Assembly: GCA_963823515.1 (NCBI GenBank)
Contig: CAWGMB010000002.1
Location: 186,001-250,000 of the forward strand
DNA from: Miltoncostaea sp963823515
GTDB taxonomy: Bacteria; Actinomycetota; Thermoleophilia; Miltoncostaeales; Miltoncostaeaceae
Direction: 5' to 3'
DNA: 64,000 nucleotides
In this document: positions 52,231 through 64,000 of the stretch, in pieces
How the letters are laid out: every line of letters begins with the position of its first letter
How positions within the stretch are numbered: position 1 is the stretch's first letter
Notes under the pieces: model-generated
What the model was told of the DNA's origin: nothing
Databases searched by the model: none
The model's input: only the letters and a program-made list of their open reading frames with translations
Translations under genes and position numbers: made by a program

Positions 52231-54034
52231 TTAGCGCGGCCGGGCGGCCGCCCGGGAACGGCGAGCGCGCGAGCCCAGGGGCGTGGGCCCCGGACGCCCC
52301 CGCCCCGCCGCCGCGACGGGCTCCAGCTGGATCCGGCCGCGCAGCGGCTCGACCCGCACCACGCGGACGTTCAGGGTGTCGCCCATCCGGATCCGCCGGC
52401 CGCTCGCGTCGCCGATGAGGCAGACGCCGAGCGGGTCGGCGCGGTAGTGGTCGTCCTCGAGGCGCCGGGACGGGAGGAAGCCCGTGAAGACCTCGTCGAA
52501 GGTGATGAACAGGCCCGCGTCGATCAGCCCCGTGACGCGCCCCTCCACGGGCGCGTCCCAGCCGCCCGCGTCGAGCCGGTCCTTCAGCAGGAACGCCGCG
52601 CAGACGTCGTCGGCCCGGCGCTCGATGGTGGAGGCCTCGCGCTCGGTGGCCGAGCTGTGGTCGGCCTGCTCGGCGAGCTCGGTCGCCCCCGGGCTGGGGC
52701 CGCCGAGACCGAGGGAGTCGAGCAGGCCGCGGTGGACGAGCAGGTCAGGGTAGCGCCGGATCGGGGAGGTGAAGTGCAGGTAGGCGGGGCTCGCGAGACC
52801 CGAGTGGGTCGTCTCGGTGGACGAGTAGTGGGCCTGGCGGAGCGAGCGGAGCACGAGCGTCCACATCGCGCCGCCGCCGGGCCCGCCCGCGGCGAGATGG
52901 CGGGCCACGGCCGCCCCCGCCGCGGCCGCGGCCGCGCGGCGCTCGGGGCCGCCGAGGTTGCCGTCGGGAAGCGGCGGGGTGGCCACGCCGAGCGCGTCGA
53001 GCTGCTCGTAGAGGCTCTCCAGACGGCTCTGCGCGGGGTCCTCGTGATGGCGGAAGACCGTCGGCACCCCCTTGGCGATCAGGTGGCGCGCCACCGCCTC
53101 GTTGGCCGCGATCATGCACTCCTCCACCAGGGAGTGGGCGGGCGTGGAGCCCTCGAGGTGCATCTGCGCGACACGATCGCCCTCGAAGCGGACCACCGGC
53201 TCGCCCGAGTCGGCCTCGAGCGCGCCGCGCGCCATGCGCCGGGCGCGCAGGGCGCGCGCGACCTCCCCGATCCGCAGGATGTCGGCGTCCATCGGCGCAT
53301 CGCCGGTGGAGCCGCCGGCGAGGACCGCGTCGGCCTCGGGGTAGGTCAGGCGGCGCTCCGAGCGGATCAGGGCGCGGGAGAAGCGCGTCTCCCCCACCTC
53401 GCCGCGCCCGTCGATGACCATCTCGACCGTGACCGCCGCGCGGTCGGCGCCGGGGCGCAGGCTGCAGAGGTCCGAGGAGAGCCGCGGGGGCAGCATCGGC
53501 GTGACCATGCCGGGCACGTAGACCGAGCAGCCCCGCCGCGCGGCCTCCCGGTCGAGCGGGCCGCCCGGCGCCACGAAGCGTGCGACGTCGGCGATGTGGA
53601 CCCAGATCCGGGTCCCTCCCGGGTCGTCGGCGACGGCGATCGCGTCGTCGTGGTCCTTGGCCCCGTGGGGGTCGATCGTGATGACGCGCTGCTCGCGGAG
53701 GTCGCGGCGGCCGCGGTCGAGGGCGACATCGGCCTCGTCGAGCTCCGTCGGCCTCTTCGAGCGCCGCGCGCGGGAAGGGGCGCGCGAGATCCTCCGACAC
53801 CAGCAGCGCGCGCAGCACGGCCGTGACCGAGCGGGCGGGGCCGTGGATCTCGGTGACCCGGGCTCCCCGGCCCTTCACGGTGACGGTGACGAGATCGCCC
53901 ACCGTGGCCCCGCCCCGCGCGTTCTTGGCCAGAGGGATGCGCACGCCCGGCTCGAAGGCCGGCTGGGCAGCGGCGCCGCGGCCCGAGGAGACGAGCTCGG
54001 CCACCAGCACGGCGGCGGGTCCGCCCCGGCTCAT
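52231..54034 (-). CDS. rnr: RNase II/RNase R family exoribonuclease; one frameshift in sequence
   Basis: The ATG at 54034 overlaps the ctp stop (ATGA). The first frame (AAVLVAELVSSGRGAAAQPA; AKNARGGATVGDLVTVTVKG) breaks near 53740-53760. The RNB domain is in another frame: VITIDPHGAKDHDDAIAVAD (catalytic aspartates), GCSVYVPGMVTPMLPPRLSS, YLHFTSPIRRYPDLLVHRGL, and an S1 domain (VEGRVTGLIDAGLFITFDEV). Length is 3n+1. Corrected, it is about 601 residues, shorter than E. coli RNase R and without its first cold-shock domain, like many actinobacterial forms. It degrades structured RNA, including SmpB-tmRNA targets. Confidence 0.88.
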
Positions 54035-55224
54035 CCGGCCGCCGCGAGGGCGAGCCCCCGCTCGAGGACCTCGTTCCGCGGGGTGGCGGGATCATCGGAG
54101 ACCTTCACGTCGGGCGGCAGCCCGCGCGTGGCCAGGTCGTACCCGGACGGCGTCAGATAGCGGGCGGTCGTCAGCTTGAGGGCGCCCCCGTCGCGCAGCG
54201 GTACGGTGCTCTGCACCAGTGCCTTGCCGAAGGTGCGCTCGCCCACGAGGCGACCGCGCCCGGCGTCGCGAAGCGCGCCGGCCACGATCTCGCTGGCGCT
54301 GGCGCTGCCGCGGTCCGTGAGGACGATCAGCGGCAGGTCGCCCGCGACCGGATTCGTGTCGGTGCGGTAGGTGCGCTTGGGCGAGTGCAGGCCCTGGGTG
54401 ACGACGACGGTCGAGCCCTTCGGCAGGAACGCCCCCGCGACCCCCACGGCCTCGGTGACCAGGCCGCCGGGATCCCCGCGCAGGTCCAGCAGCAGCGCGC
54501 TCGCCTTCTTGGCGCGCAGGCTCGTGACGGCGTCGCGCAGGGCGTCGGCCGACCCGCGGGTGAACTGGCCGAGGCGCACGTAGCCGACGCGCGTGCCGCC
54601 GGAGGTCTCGATCCGCGACGACACGGCCGGCACCTTGATGCGAGCCCGCGTGAGCGAGAGCTCGCGGGCGGGCTCGGAGCCCGTGACGACGCCGATGCGA
54701 ACCCTGGTCCCCTCGGGTCCGCGAATGCGGCCGACCACCGACTCCAGCCCGCGCCCGGCGGTCGCCGCGCCCTCGACCGACACCAGGCGGTCGCCGACCC
54801 GGACCTTCGCCCGCTCGGCGGGGCCGTCCTCGAAGACGCGGGTCACCACGATCGCGGCGTCGCGCTGCGCCACCTGCAGGCCGACGCCGAAGTAGGTGCC
54901 GTCGTTGCGGGCGCGCAGGGCCTCGAGCTCGTCCGGGTCGAGATAGTCCGTGTACGGATCCTTCAGCGCGTCGACGATCGCCTGCACCGACGTGCGCTCG
55001 AGCTGGGTGGAATCGACGGCGATGTAGTAGTCGTCTTCGAGGACGTCGAGAACCTGCTTGGAGAGCTCCTGCCCGCTGTCGCCGAGCAGCAGGCTGCGCA
55101 CGGGATCGGACAGGCGGGTGAGGCCGGTCGCCTGGGCGTGGCCACCCACGACGACGCCGCCGACGAAGACGGCGAGCACGCCGAGGACGGCGGCGGCGAG
55201 GCGGATCACGCGACCGGGGGTCAT
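54031..55224 (-). CDS. ctp: C-terminal processing serine protease (S41)
   Basis: 397 residues. A single N-terminal helix (LAAAVLGVLAVFVGGVVVGG) anchors it outside. A PDZ domain follows (YFGVGLQVAQRDAAIVVTRV; AKVRVGDRLVSVEGAATAGR). The S41 core has GYVRLGQFTRGSADALRDAV, LLLDLRGDPGGLVTEAVGVA and the catalytic Ser-Lys pair in TDRGSASASEIVAGALRDAG / LVGERTFGKALVQ. Position directly after ftsEX suggests a role in cell-wall hydrolase processing. It overlaps rnr by four bases. Confidence 0.94.
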   Translation of the reverse strand: MTPGRVIRLAAAVLGVLAVFVGGVVVGGHAQATGLTRLSDPVRSLLLGDSGQELSKQVLDVLEDDYYIAVDSTQLERTSVQAIVDALKDPYTDYLDPDELEALRARNDGTYFGVGLQVAQRDAAIVVTRVFEDGPAERAKVRVGDRLVSVEGAATAGRGLESVVGRIRGPEGTRVRIGVVTGSEPARELSLTRARIKVPAVSSRIETSGGTRVGYVRLGQFTRGSADALRDAVTSLRAKKASALLLDLRGDPGGLVTEAVGVAGAFLPKGSTVVVTQGLHSPKRTYRTDTNPVAGDLPLIVLTDRGSASASEIVAGALRDAGRGRLVGERTFGKALVQSTVPLRDGGALKLTTARYLTPSGYDLATRGLPPDVKVSDDPATPRNEVLERGLALAAAG

Positions 55225-55315
55225 GAGCGGAGGAGTCGTCGCACGGTCGAACTCGGGATTGTAGAGGGCTCCGCCGCGGGCGCCTCCGCCACCCGGTCCC
55301 GCGCTGTGGGAGGCG

Positions 55316-56269
55316 TCAGACCTTCAGGAAGCGGCGCAGCGTGATGCCGCTGCCGAGCGCGCCGACGACGGCGCCGGACGCGATCAGGATGAGGCCGAGG
55401 AGGGGGAACGCGATGGCCGTGGCCTGGTCGCGCGTGAGGGCGTCGTCGGCGCCCTGGATCCAGGTGTCGACCACCGTGACCTTGACCGCCCAGAGCAGGC
55501 CGACGGCGAGGGCGGCGCCGATCAGCCCGCAGACGATGCCCTCGATCACGAACGGCCAGCGGATGAACCAGTTCGTGGCCCCGACCAGCTTCATCACCTC
55601 CACCTCCCGGCGGCGGGCGAAGATGGACAGGCGGATCGTGTTGCCGATCAGCAGGATCGAGGCGACCAGCAGGATCGAGATCAGCGCGAGCCCGGCCCAC
55701 TGGATGAACCGCGCGACGGTGAGCAGCTTGTCGGCGGTCTTCTCGCCGTACTTGATGCCGAGCTTCGGGTCGACCCCCGGCGCCCACTCGCTCGTCGCCG
55801 CGACCGCGTCGGTCGCGTCCGCGGCGGCCGCGCCGTCGGTCGCGCGGAAGGTGTCGATGATCGACGCGGAGCGCTCCGGGTCCACCGGCTTGATGTTGAA
55901 CTTGGCCGGGAGCGGGTTGCTCGGGAGCTCCTCGAGGATCGACGGGTCGCTGAGGCGCCCGCGCAGGTCGGCCAGGCCCTCCTCCGGCGAGACGTACTTG
56001 AAGCTTGTGATGTCGCCCCGCTCCTGAAGGGCGGTGATCTGCGACTTGATCCCGTTGATCTGCGAGACCGTCGCCGAGTCGTCCAGGTACAGGTCGATGT
56101 CCAGGCGGCTCTTCTGCGAGTCGACCGTGGACTGCACGTAGAGGAACGAGGGGATGAAGGCGCCCAGGATGAAGACCGCGATCAGCACCGTCACGGTGGC
56201 GGCCACGGAGACGGCGGCGTTGGCGCGGATCGAGCGCAGGGCCTCCGCGACGAAGAAGCGGATCCTCAC
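55316..56269 (-). CDS. ftsX: Cell division permease FtsX
   Basis: 317 residues. A short cytoplasmic N-terminus (RIRFFVAEALRSIRANAAVS) leads into TM1, then an extracytoplasmic domain (residues about 50-185), then three helices with ILLVASILLIGNTIRLSIFA, ARRREVEVMKLVGATNWFIR and a C-terminal LGSGITLRRFLKV. With FtsE it activates peptidoglycan hydrolases. Extracytoplasmic domain is longer than in E. coli, as in other Gram-positives. Gap to ftsE is 95 bp. Confidence 0.95.
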   Translation of the reverse strand: MRIRFFVAEALRSIRANAAVSVAATVTVLIAVFILGAFIPSFLYVQSTVDSQKSRLDIDLYLDDSATVSQINGIKSQITALQERGDITSFKYVSPEEGLADLRGRLSDPSILEELPSNPLPAKFNIKPVDPERSASIIDTFRATDGAAAADATDAVAATSEWAPGVDPKLGIKYGEKTADKLLTVARFIQWAGLALISILLVASILLIGNTIRLSIFARRREVEVMKLVGATNWFIRWPFVIEGIVCGLIGAALAVGLLWAVKVTVVDTWIQGADDALTRDQATAIAFPLLGLILIASGAVVGALGSGITLRRFLKV

Positions 56270-56364
56270 CGGCTCACCAGCGACTCGGCTCCGGCGACGC
56301 CGGCCACCGGGTCCGCGCGCAGGTGGCGGAGCGCGTCCGCCGACAGGCTTCGATCGCTCACGGC

Positions 56365-57189
56365 CTACGAATCCGAACGGGCGTAGCTCGCCTGACGCTG
56401 GTCGCGGACGACCTTGCCGTTCTCGAGCGCGATCACCCGCATCTGCATCTTGTCGACCATCTCACGGTCGTGCGTGGCCATGATCACGGTCGTGCCGGTG
56501 CGGTTGATCCGGTAGAGCAGCTGCATGATCCCGATCGAGGTCTCGGGGTCGAGGTTCCCGGTCGGCTCGTCGGCGATCAGGAGGCGCGGGTGATTGACGA
56601 ACGCGCGCGCGATGGAGACGCGCTGCTGCTCGCCGCCCGAGAGCTCGTTGGGGTAGCGGTCGGCCTTGTCCGACAGGCCCACCAGGGCCAGGATCTCCGG
56701 CACCTTGCGGCGCGTCGAGCGCGGGTTCTCACCGATCACCTGGAGCGCATAGGCGACGTTCTCGTACACCGTGCGACCGGCCAGGAGCTTGTAGTCCTGG
56801 AAGACGCAGCCGATCGAGCGGCGCAGATAGGGCACCTTCGAGCGGCGCAGGCGCTGCAGGTTGCGACCTCCCACCGTGATCGAGCCGCTCGTGGGCTCGA
56901 ACTCCTTGATCAGGAGCCGGATGAAGGTCGACTTGCCCGAGCCGGAGGGCCCCACCAGGAACACGAACTCGCCGCTCTCGATCGAGAGCGTGACTCCGTC
57001 GAGACCCACCGCGTCGGTCGTGTACGCCTTGCTGACCTCGTCGAGGATGACCATCGGGCCGTCACCCGGCCGAAGGGCCGAGCGGCGGTCGCTCGAGCGC
57101 AGCGACTCACGGCGCAGGCGGGCGCGCTCGAGCACACGCGACGAGGGCAGGTCGGGCTCAGTGGGCGTGGAGGGGGCGTCTGTGCTCAT
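56365..57189 (-). CDS. ftsE: Cell division ATP-binding protein FtsE
   Basis: 274 residues from ATG 57189. The ABC core is intact: Walker A VGPSGSGKSTFIRLLIKEFE, FtsE-type Q-loop RRSIGCVFQDYKLLAGRTVY, signature LSGGEQQRVSIARAFVNHP, Walker B LLIADEPTGNLDPETSIGIM and ATHDREMVDKMQMRVIALEN. The first 46 residues are an extra polar extension; FtsE usually begins near MVILDEVSKAY (ATG 57054), so the shorter start is possible. ATP hydrolysis drives FtsX. Confidence 0.95.
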   Translation of the reverse strand: MSTDAPSTPTEPDLPSSRVLERARLRRESLRSSDRRSALRPGDGPMVILDEVSKAYTTDAVGLDGVTLSIESGEFVFLVGPSGSGKSTFIRLLIKEFEPTSGSITVGGRNLQRLRRSKVPYLRRSIGCVFQDYKLLAGRTVYENVAYALQVIGENPRSTRRKVPEILALVGLSDKADRYPNELSGGEQQRVSIARAFVNHPRLLIADEPTGNLDPETSIGIMQLLYRINRTGTTVIMATHDREMVDKMQMRVIALENGKVVRDQRQASYARSDS

Positions 57190-57378
57190 GAGTGCGTCGA
57201 GCGCGCGACCTTCGGGAGGCGATGTGAGGGGCGATCCACGATCAGAGACCTCTTCGTCGGATGCGACCGTCCCGCGAGCCCGGGGAGGGTACCCCCTGCC
57301 TCGCGGGGAAGTCAAACCGCGAAAGACGCCGGAAAACGGTGCCTCGGGTGGGCCGGGTGACCTTCGACGCGGCCATCC

Positions 57379-58563
57379 TCAATCCTCCTGCGCCGCGCCG
57401 GAGACCGCCTCCGCCGAGCGGGGATCCGCATGCGAGCGGCGCTCCAGCTCGGCGCGGATGAAGCCGTCCAGGTCGCCGTCGAGGACGCTCTGCGCGTTGC
57501 CCGTCTCGTGGCCGGTACGAAGGTCCTTGACCATCGTGTACGGGTGCACCACGTACGAGCGGATCTGGCTGCCGAAGCCGATGCTGCTCTGGTTCTCGCC
57601 CCGGTCCCGGGCCGCCTCGGCCTCGCGGCGCTCGAGCTCCGCCTGGACCAGCCGCGCGCGCAGGAGCGCCATCGCGGTGGCGCGGTTCTGCGTCTGCGAG
57701 CGCTCGTTCTGGCACTGCACGACGATCTTGGTCGGCAGATGGGTGATGCGGACGGCCGAATCGGTCTTGTTGACGTGCTGACCGCCGGCGCCGCTGGCGC
57801 GGTAGGTGTCGACCTTGAGGTCCTTGTCGAGGATCTCGATGTTCACGTCCTCGCTCACGAGCGGGGCGACCTCCACGGCGGCGAACGAGGTCTGGCGCCG
57901 GTTGGCCGAGTCGAAGGGGGACAGGCGCACCAGGCGGTGGACGCCGCGCTCGGCCGAGAGGAGCCCGTAGGCGTTCTCTCCGTGGACGGTGAAGCCGACC
58001 GACTTGATGCCCGCCTCCGACCCCTCCTGGATCTCCTTGAGGTCGGTCTTCAGGCCGCGCCGCTCGGCCCAGCGCAGGTACATGCGCAGGAGCATCTCCG
58101 CCCAGTCCTGGGCGTCGGTGCCACCCTCGCCCGAGTTGATCGTCACCAGTGCGTCGCCGGCGTCGTGCTCGCCCGAGAACAGCCGCGCCTCCTCCATGCC
58201 GCCGAGGACGTCCTCGGCCCGCCCGAGGCCGTCGGCGAGCTCATGGAGCATGTCCGTGTCGAGTTGCCCGGAACGCTCCTCCTCGCGCAGCAACTCGGCC
58301 ATCTCGGTGAACGAATCGATCTCCTCGATGAGGGACCGGTACCCGGCGAGCCGCCCGCTGGCTCCGGCGTGGGCCGCCGAGATCCGTGCCGCGTTGGCCT
58401 GATCGTCCCAGAAGCCGGGATCGCCCATCTCGTGCTCGAGCTCCGCGACGCGGCGCTCGAGGGCCGCCGGGTCCAGATAGTCGCCCAGGACGCCGGCCCG
58501 CTCGCGCAGGCGCGCGGCGCGCTGCACGAGGTCGTCGAGCGAGAGGGTCGAGTCGGTGCTCAT
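57379..58563 (-). CDS. prfB: Peptide chain release factor 2
   Basis: 394 residues, single frame: the programmed +1 frameshift common in prfB is absent. RF2 specificity tripeptide SPF lies in LVRLSPFDSANRRQTSFAAV, and the peptidyl-hydrolysis GGQ in YRASGAGGQHVNKTDSAVRI. N-terminal helical domain (LERRVAELEHEMGDPGFWDD) and C-terminal HPYTMVKDLRTGHETGN are typical. It terminates at UGA and UAA. It lies 35 bp after secA, transcribed with it. Confidence 0.97.
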   Translation of the reverse strand: MSTDSTLSLDDLVQRAARLRERAGVLGDYLDPAALERRVAELEHEMGDPGFWDDQANAARISAAHAGASGRLAGYRSLIEEIDSFTEMAELLREEERSGQLDTDMLHELADGLGRAEDVLGGMEEARLFSGEHDAGDALVTINSGEGGTDAQDWAEMLLRMYLRWAERRGLKTDLKEIQEGSEAGIKSVGFTVHGENAYGLLSAERGVHRLVRLSPFDSANRRQTSFAAVEVAPLVSEDVNIEILDKDLKVDTYRASGAGGQHVNKTDSAVRITHLPTKIVVQCQNERSQTQNRATAMALLRARLVQAELERREAEAARDRGENQSSIGFGSQIRSYVVHPYTMVKDLRTGHETGNAQSVLDGDLDGFIRAELERRSHADPRSAEAVSGAAQED

Positions 58564-58598
58564 GGGAGTCCGGGGCGAAGCGGGGCCCGCACAGGCCC

Positions 58599-61517
<2,919 letters not shown>

Positions 61518-61575
61518 GGGCGGTCTCGGGAGGTTGTGGGCACAACGCCAATCATGGTAGCGCAGCCCTCATCGG

Positions 61576-61615
61576 CGCCGGCGCGCCCGGGCTGAGCGCC
61601 CGGGACGCGCCGGCG
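61576..61615 (-). terminator. Strong GC hairpin between hpf and secA
   Basis: A 10-bp outer stem (CGCCGGCGCG / CGCGCCGGCG) continues after one bulged base into a 7-bp inner stem (CCCGGGC / GCCCGGG) with a 5-nt loop, six bases past the hpf stop. No U-tract. It likely ends or attenuates hpf transcription. Confidence 0.65.
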
Positions 61616-61621
61616 AGCGGT

Positions 61622-62185
61622 TCAGGCCTCGGGAGCGATCAGCCCGTAGTCGCCGTCGCGGCGGCGGTAGACCACGTTCACCTGTCCGTCCTCGTCGTTG
61701 CGGAAGACGTAGAAGTCGTGGTTGAGCATGTCCATCGCGAGGGCCGCGTCCTCGGGCCCCATCTGCCTCATCTCGAAGCTCTTGCTCTTGACGAGCCTCG
61801 GCATGCGGTCGTCCTCGGCGAGGAAGTCCGAGGCGGGCAGCTCGGGCAGGGAGTCCTCGAGGGGCGGCTGACCGTGATGCTCCTTGCGCCGATCGCGGTA
61901 CTTGCGGGCCTGGCGCTCCAGCTTGTGGGCGGCTTGGTCGATCGCGGCGTACATGTCCTCCGCGCTCTCGCGCACCCGCAGGACCGGCCCCTTGGTGCGG
62001 ACCGTGACCTCCGCGATCTGCGCCCGCTCGATCTTGGGATTGCGCTCGACCGACAACTCGAGCTCGACGGAGGTGGCGTCGTCCCACGGCGGGAAGATCT
62101 TCACGAGCTTCTCGAGCTTCTGCTCGGCGTGATCGAAGAGTGCGTCGGTGACCGAGAGCCCCTTGCCCTTGACCTGAAGCTGCAT
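61622..62185 (-). CDS. hpf: Ribosome hibernation promoting factor, long form
   Basis: 187 residues. The N-domain MQLQVKGKGLSVTDALFDHA to YRDRRKEHH matches HPF/RaiA; the C-terminal dimerisation domain (LVKSKSFEMRQMGPEDAALA; YRRRDGDYGLIAPE) marks the long form that makes 100S ribosome dimers directly. ATG at 62185 follows AAGGGGG. Position upstream of secA is conserved in Actinobacteria. Confidence 0.96.
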   Translation of the reverse strand: MQLQVKGKGLSVTDALFDHAEQKLEKLVKIFPPWDDATSVELELSVERNPKIERAQIAEVTVRTKGPVLRVRESAEDMYAAIDQAAHKLERQARKYRDRRKEHHGQPPLEDSLPELPASDFLAEDDRMPRLVKSKSFEMRQMGPEDAALAMDMLNHDFYVFRNDEDGQVNVVYRRRDGDYGLIAPEA

Positions 62186-62271
62186 GACTGCCCCCTTCGC
62201 GTTGCGGCCGGGTACAGAGACAGTAGCGATCGTGGGGAGCCGCCGGAGGACGGCGAGGGACATTCGGCGGC

Positions 62272-62955
62272 TCATCCCACGCCCCCCTCGAGCACCCGCG
62301 CGAAGCAGGCCGCGCCGACCGATCGCGCGCCCGCCGCGCGCAGGGCGCGGGCGCAGTCGGCGAGAGTGGCGCCGGTGGTGTGGACGTCGTCGATCAGCCA
62401 GGAGACCGCCGGTGGCGCGGCCCCGGGACGCGCCACGAACGCGCCCGCGGCCTGGCGCGCACGGGCGCTCGCGCGGGACCCGCGCTGGTCGGCGCCCTCG
62501 CGCGTGCGCACCAGGACGTCGAGGACCGGGACGCCCCAGGAACGCGAGAGAGCCCGGGCGATCAGGAGGCTCTGGTTGAACCCGCGCTCGCGGGCCCGCC
62601 GGGGCCCGAGCGGGACCGGGACGAGCGCCGCCCCGTCCGGAGGACGGGGCACCGCGGCCACGATGACGCCCGCCAGGATCGCCGCCAGCCCCCGGCGACG
62701 GTCGTCCTTGAGGCCCGCGACGAGCGCGGGGGCGGGGCCCTCGTAGACGACCGCCTGGCGCGCGCCCGCCAGGCGCCCGCGGCACGCGCCGCACCGGGGC
62801 ACGGGCACGGGGACCGGTGCGCCGCAGCCCTCGCACCATGGCGGCGGCAACGCGCGAAGGGCGGCCAGGCAGCCCGCGCAGACGGCGCGCCCGGGGAGCC
62901 CGCAGGCGGCGCAGGCCGGCGGGAGGATGACGTCGAGGAGCGCGCCGATCGACAT
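62272..62955 (-). CDS. comF: ComF-family phosphoribosyltransferase-like protein
   Basis: 227 residues. An N-terminal double zinc-finger-like region (CAACGLPGRAVCAGC; CEGCG...CGACRG) precedes a PRTase fold with the PRPP motif VSWLIDDVHTTGATLADCAR and the FNQSLLIARALSR loop. In competent bacteria ComF aids DNA uptake; elsewhere the role is unclear. It lies between mtnA and hpf on the same strand. The ATG at 62955 is the family start (MSIGALLDVILPP). Confidence 0.9.
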   Translation of the reverse strand: MSIGALLDVILPPACAACGLPGRAVCAGCLAALRALPPPWCEGCGAPVPVPVPRCGACRGRLAGARQAVVYEGPAPALVAGLKDDRRRGLAAILAGVIVAAVPRPPDGAALVPVPLGPRRARERGFNQSLLIARALSRSWGVPVLDVLVRTREGADQRGSRASARARQAAGAFVARPGAAPPAVSWLIDDVHTTGATLADCARALRAAGARSVGAACFARVLEGGVG

Positions 62956-63002
62956 GTCCCCATACTCGGCGCGGGCGCCGTCACGGCGCGCCGCGGGTCC
63001 GT

Positions 63003-63034
63003 GCGGGCCGGCGCGCGCGAGCGCGCCGGCCCGC
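63003..63034 (-). terminator. Strong GC hairpin after mtnA
   Basis: Perfect 14-bp stem GCGGGCCGGCGCGC / GCGCGCCGGCCCGC with tetraloop GCGA, two bases past the mtnA stop. No U-tract. Confidence 0.65.
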
Positions 63035-63035
63035 G

Positions 63036-64000
63036 TCACACCGCGGCGCGGGCCTCGCGGACGGCCGCGCCGAGCGAGCGCTCGTAGGGCGGCCGGTGCA
63101 CGCCGACCTCGGTCACGATCGCCGCGATCAGGCGGGCGGGCGTGACGTCGAAGGCCGGGTTCGCGACGCTCGTCTGCGCGGACGCGGCCGGCCGGCCGAA
63201 GAGGGAGATCCCCCGCACCTCGTCGGCCGAGCGCTCCTCGATCGGGATGTCGCGCCCGGCCGGGGTGGAGAGGTCGACCGTCGTGGTCGGCGCGGCCACG
63301 ATCACCGGGATGCCGTGCTCGCGGGCGAGGACGGCCAGGGCGTACGTCCCGATCTTGTTGGCGACGTCGCCGTTGGCGGCGATCCGGTCGGCTCCGACCA
63401 CCACGTGCGAGACCGCTCCACCGGCCATCATCGCGCCGGCCATCGAGTCGGTGATGAGCGTGTGGGCGATGCCGTCGCGCGCCAGCTCCCAGGCCGTCAG
63501 CCGCGAGCCCTGCAGCAGGGGGCGCGTCTCGGGGACGACCACCCGCACCGAGGGGTCGGCGGCGTGCGCCGCGCGCACCACCCCGAGGGCGGTGCCGTAG
63601 CCGCCGGTCGCCAGCGCCCCGGCGTTGCAGATGGTCATGATCCGCGCGCCCCTCCCCATCAGCACGAGCCCGTGCGCGCCGATCGCCCGGCAGCGCGCTA
63701 CCTCGTCGTCGTGCACCGCACGGGCGGCGGTCGCGAGGGCGGTGGCGAGGGCCTCGCCCGGGCCCGGGTGGGCGTCGGCGATCGCGCACACCCGGTCGAC
63801 CGCCCAGGCGAGGTTCACCGCCGTCGGGCGCGCCGAGCGCAGCGCGGCGGCGGCCCGCCCGATCTCCACCCGAAGCGCCGGGAGGTCGGATGCGTCGGCC
63901 CGCGCCGCGGCCAGCGCGACGCCCATCGCCCCCGCCACGCCGATGGCCGGCGCCCCGCGGATGGACAGGCGGCGGATCGCCTCGACCACCTGCGGCCACG
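63036..64000 (-). CDS. mtnA: Methylthioribose-1-phosphate isomerase, partial
   Basis: The C-terminal 321 codons of MtnA; the N-terminus is beyond the window edge. IRRLSIRGAPAIGVAGAMGV, ILTHCNAG-like IMTICNAGALATGGYGTALG, the catalytic Asp region VVVGADRIAANGDVANKIGT and FDVTPARLIAAIVTEVGV are present. The usual catalytic cysteine of THCNAG is present here as ICNAG. It isomerises methylthioribose-1-phosphate to the ribulose form in methionine salvage, using the product of MTA phosphorylase. Single frame to the edge. Confidence 0.93.
   Translation of the reverse strand, partial: WPQVVEAIRRLSIRGAPAIGVAGAMGVALAAARADASDLPALRVEIGRAAAALRSARPTAVNLAWAVDRVCAIADAHPGPGEALATALATAARAVHDDEVARCRAIGAHGLVLMGRGARIMTICNAGALATGGYGTALGVVRAAHAADPSVRVVVPETRPLLQGSRLTAWELARDGIAHTLITDSMAGAMMAGGAVSHVVVGADRIAANGDVANKIGTYALAVLAREHGIPVIVAAPTTTVDLSTPAGRDIPIEERSADEVRGISLFGRPAASAQTSVANPAFDVTPARLIAAIVTEVGVHRPPYERSLGAAVREARAAV

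Noticed and set aside
57379..58563. Programmed +1 frameshift in prfB
   Set aside because: The gene reads in one frame from ATG 58563 through SPF and GGQ; no internal TGA is present.

Overview
The window is about 64 kb of very GC-rich bacterial chromosome with strong G/C preference at third codon positions. GTG starts, 4-bp ATGA or GTGA gene overlaps, and the gene orders hpf-secA-prfB-ftsE-ftsX-ctp-rnr-smpB and infC-rpmI-rplT-(TrmH)-pheS-pheT-argC-argJ point to an actinobacterium. The mixture resembles deep-branching soil Actinobacteria of the Thermoleophilia type, but that placement is inference; there is no rRNA gene here to test it. No tRNA, CRISPR array, insertion sequence, prophage or plasmid function was found.

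Layout. 1-0.6 kb holds remains of a polytopic membrane protein. 0.6-6.1 kb has a SnoaL-like protein, an MTA-phosphorylase-type enzyme, a cysteine-rich orphan and dnaE. 6.1-8.8 kb has a broken flavin-binding protein and a secreted TolB-type propeller that ends in three copies of an unfamiliar INQRI repeat. 9.0-11.9 kb is argG followed by two tightly coupled propeller-like orphans. 12-16.2 kb has an anti-sigma-type ATPase, a small secreted protein with a frameshift, and a MacB/Lol-type ABC exporter. 16.3-24.3 kb is an arginine cluster (argC-argJ ... argB-argD) split by a metal module: mntH on one strand, and a two-domain multicopper oxidase plus ZIP permease on the other. They diverge from a palindrome-rich operator. 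24.4-30.4 kb is the pheST/ribosomal-protein/IF3 operon. 30.4-36.8 kb has proA, HU, a secreted trypsin-like protease, oxidoreductases and yaaA. 36.9-42.8 kb has a Na+/H+ antiporter fused to a UBP-type zinc finger, a CrtC-like lipocalin, and a GAF-GGDEF-HD-GYP c-di-GMP protein. 43.2-45.4 kb encodes a second INQRI-repeat secreted protein, preceded by a coupled 26-codon ORF. 46.1-48.7 kb is lutABC (lactate oxidation). 48.8-51.3 kb is a large secreted DUF4091-like protein. 51.4-62.2 kb is the smpB-to-hpf translation/secretion/division block. 62.3-64 kb has comF and the partial mtnA.

How genes work together. Arginine synthesis (argC, J, B, D, G) and proline synthesis (proA) are present. mtnP-type and mtnA genes at opposite ends of the window suggest methionine salvage. 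mntH and the oxidase/ZIP operon probably respond to the same metal-sensing repressor. FtsEX plus a Ctp protease suggest coupled cell-wall remodelling.

The best candidate for something undescribed is the INQRI repeat. A roughly 45-residue motif occurs three times at the C-terminus of two otherwise different secreted proteins 35 kb apart, with a conserved cysteine pair around the first copy. A caution for every reader: at least six genes (argJ, rnr, lutB, the antiporter, a flavin-binding protein, a small secreted protein) each carry one net indel. That looks more like residual sequencing or assembly error than biology, and all of them need checking against reads.
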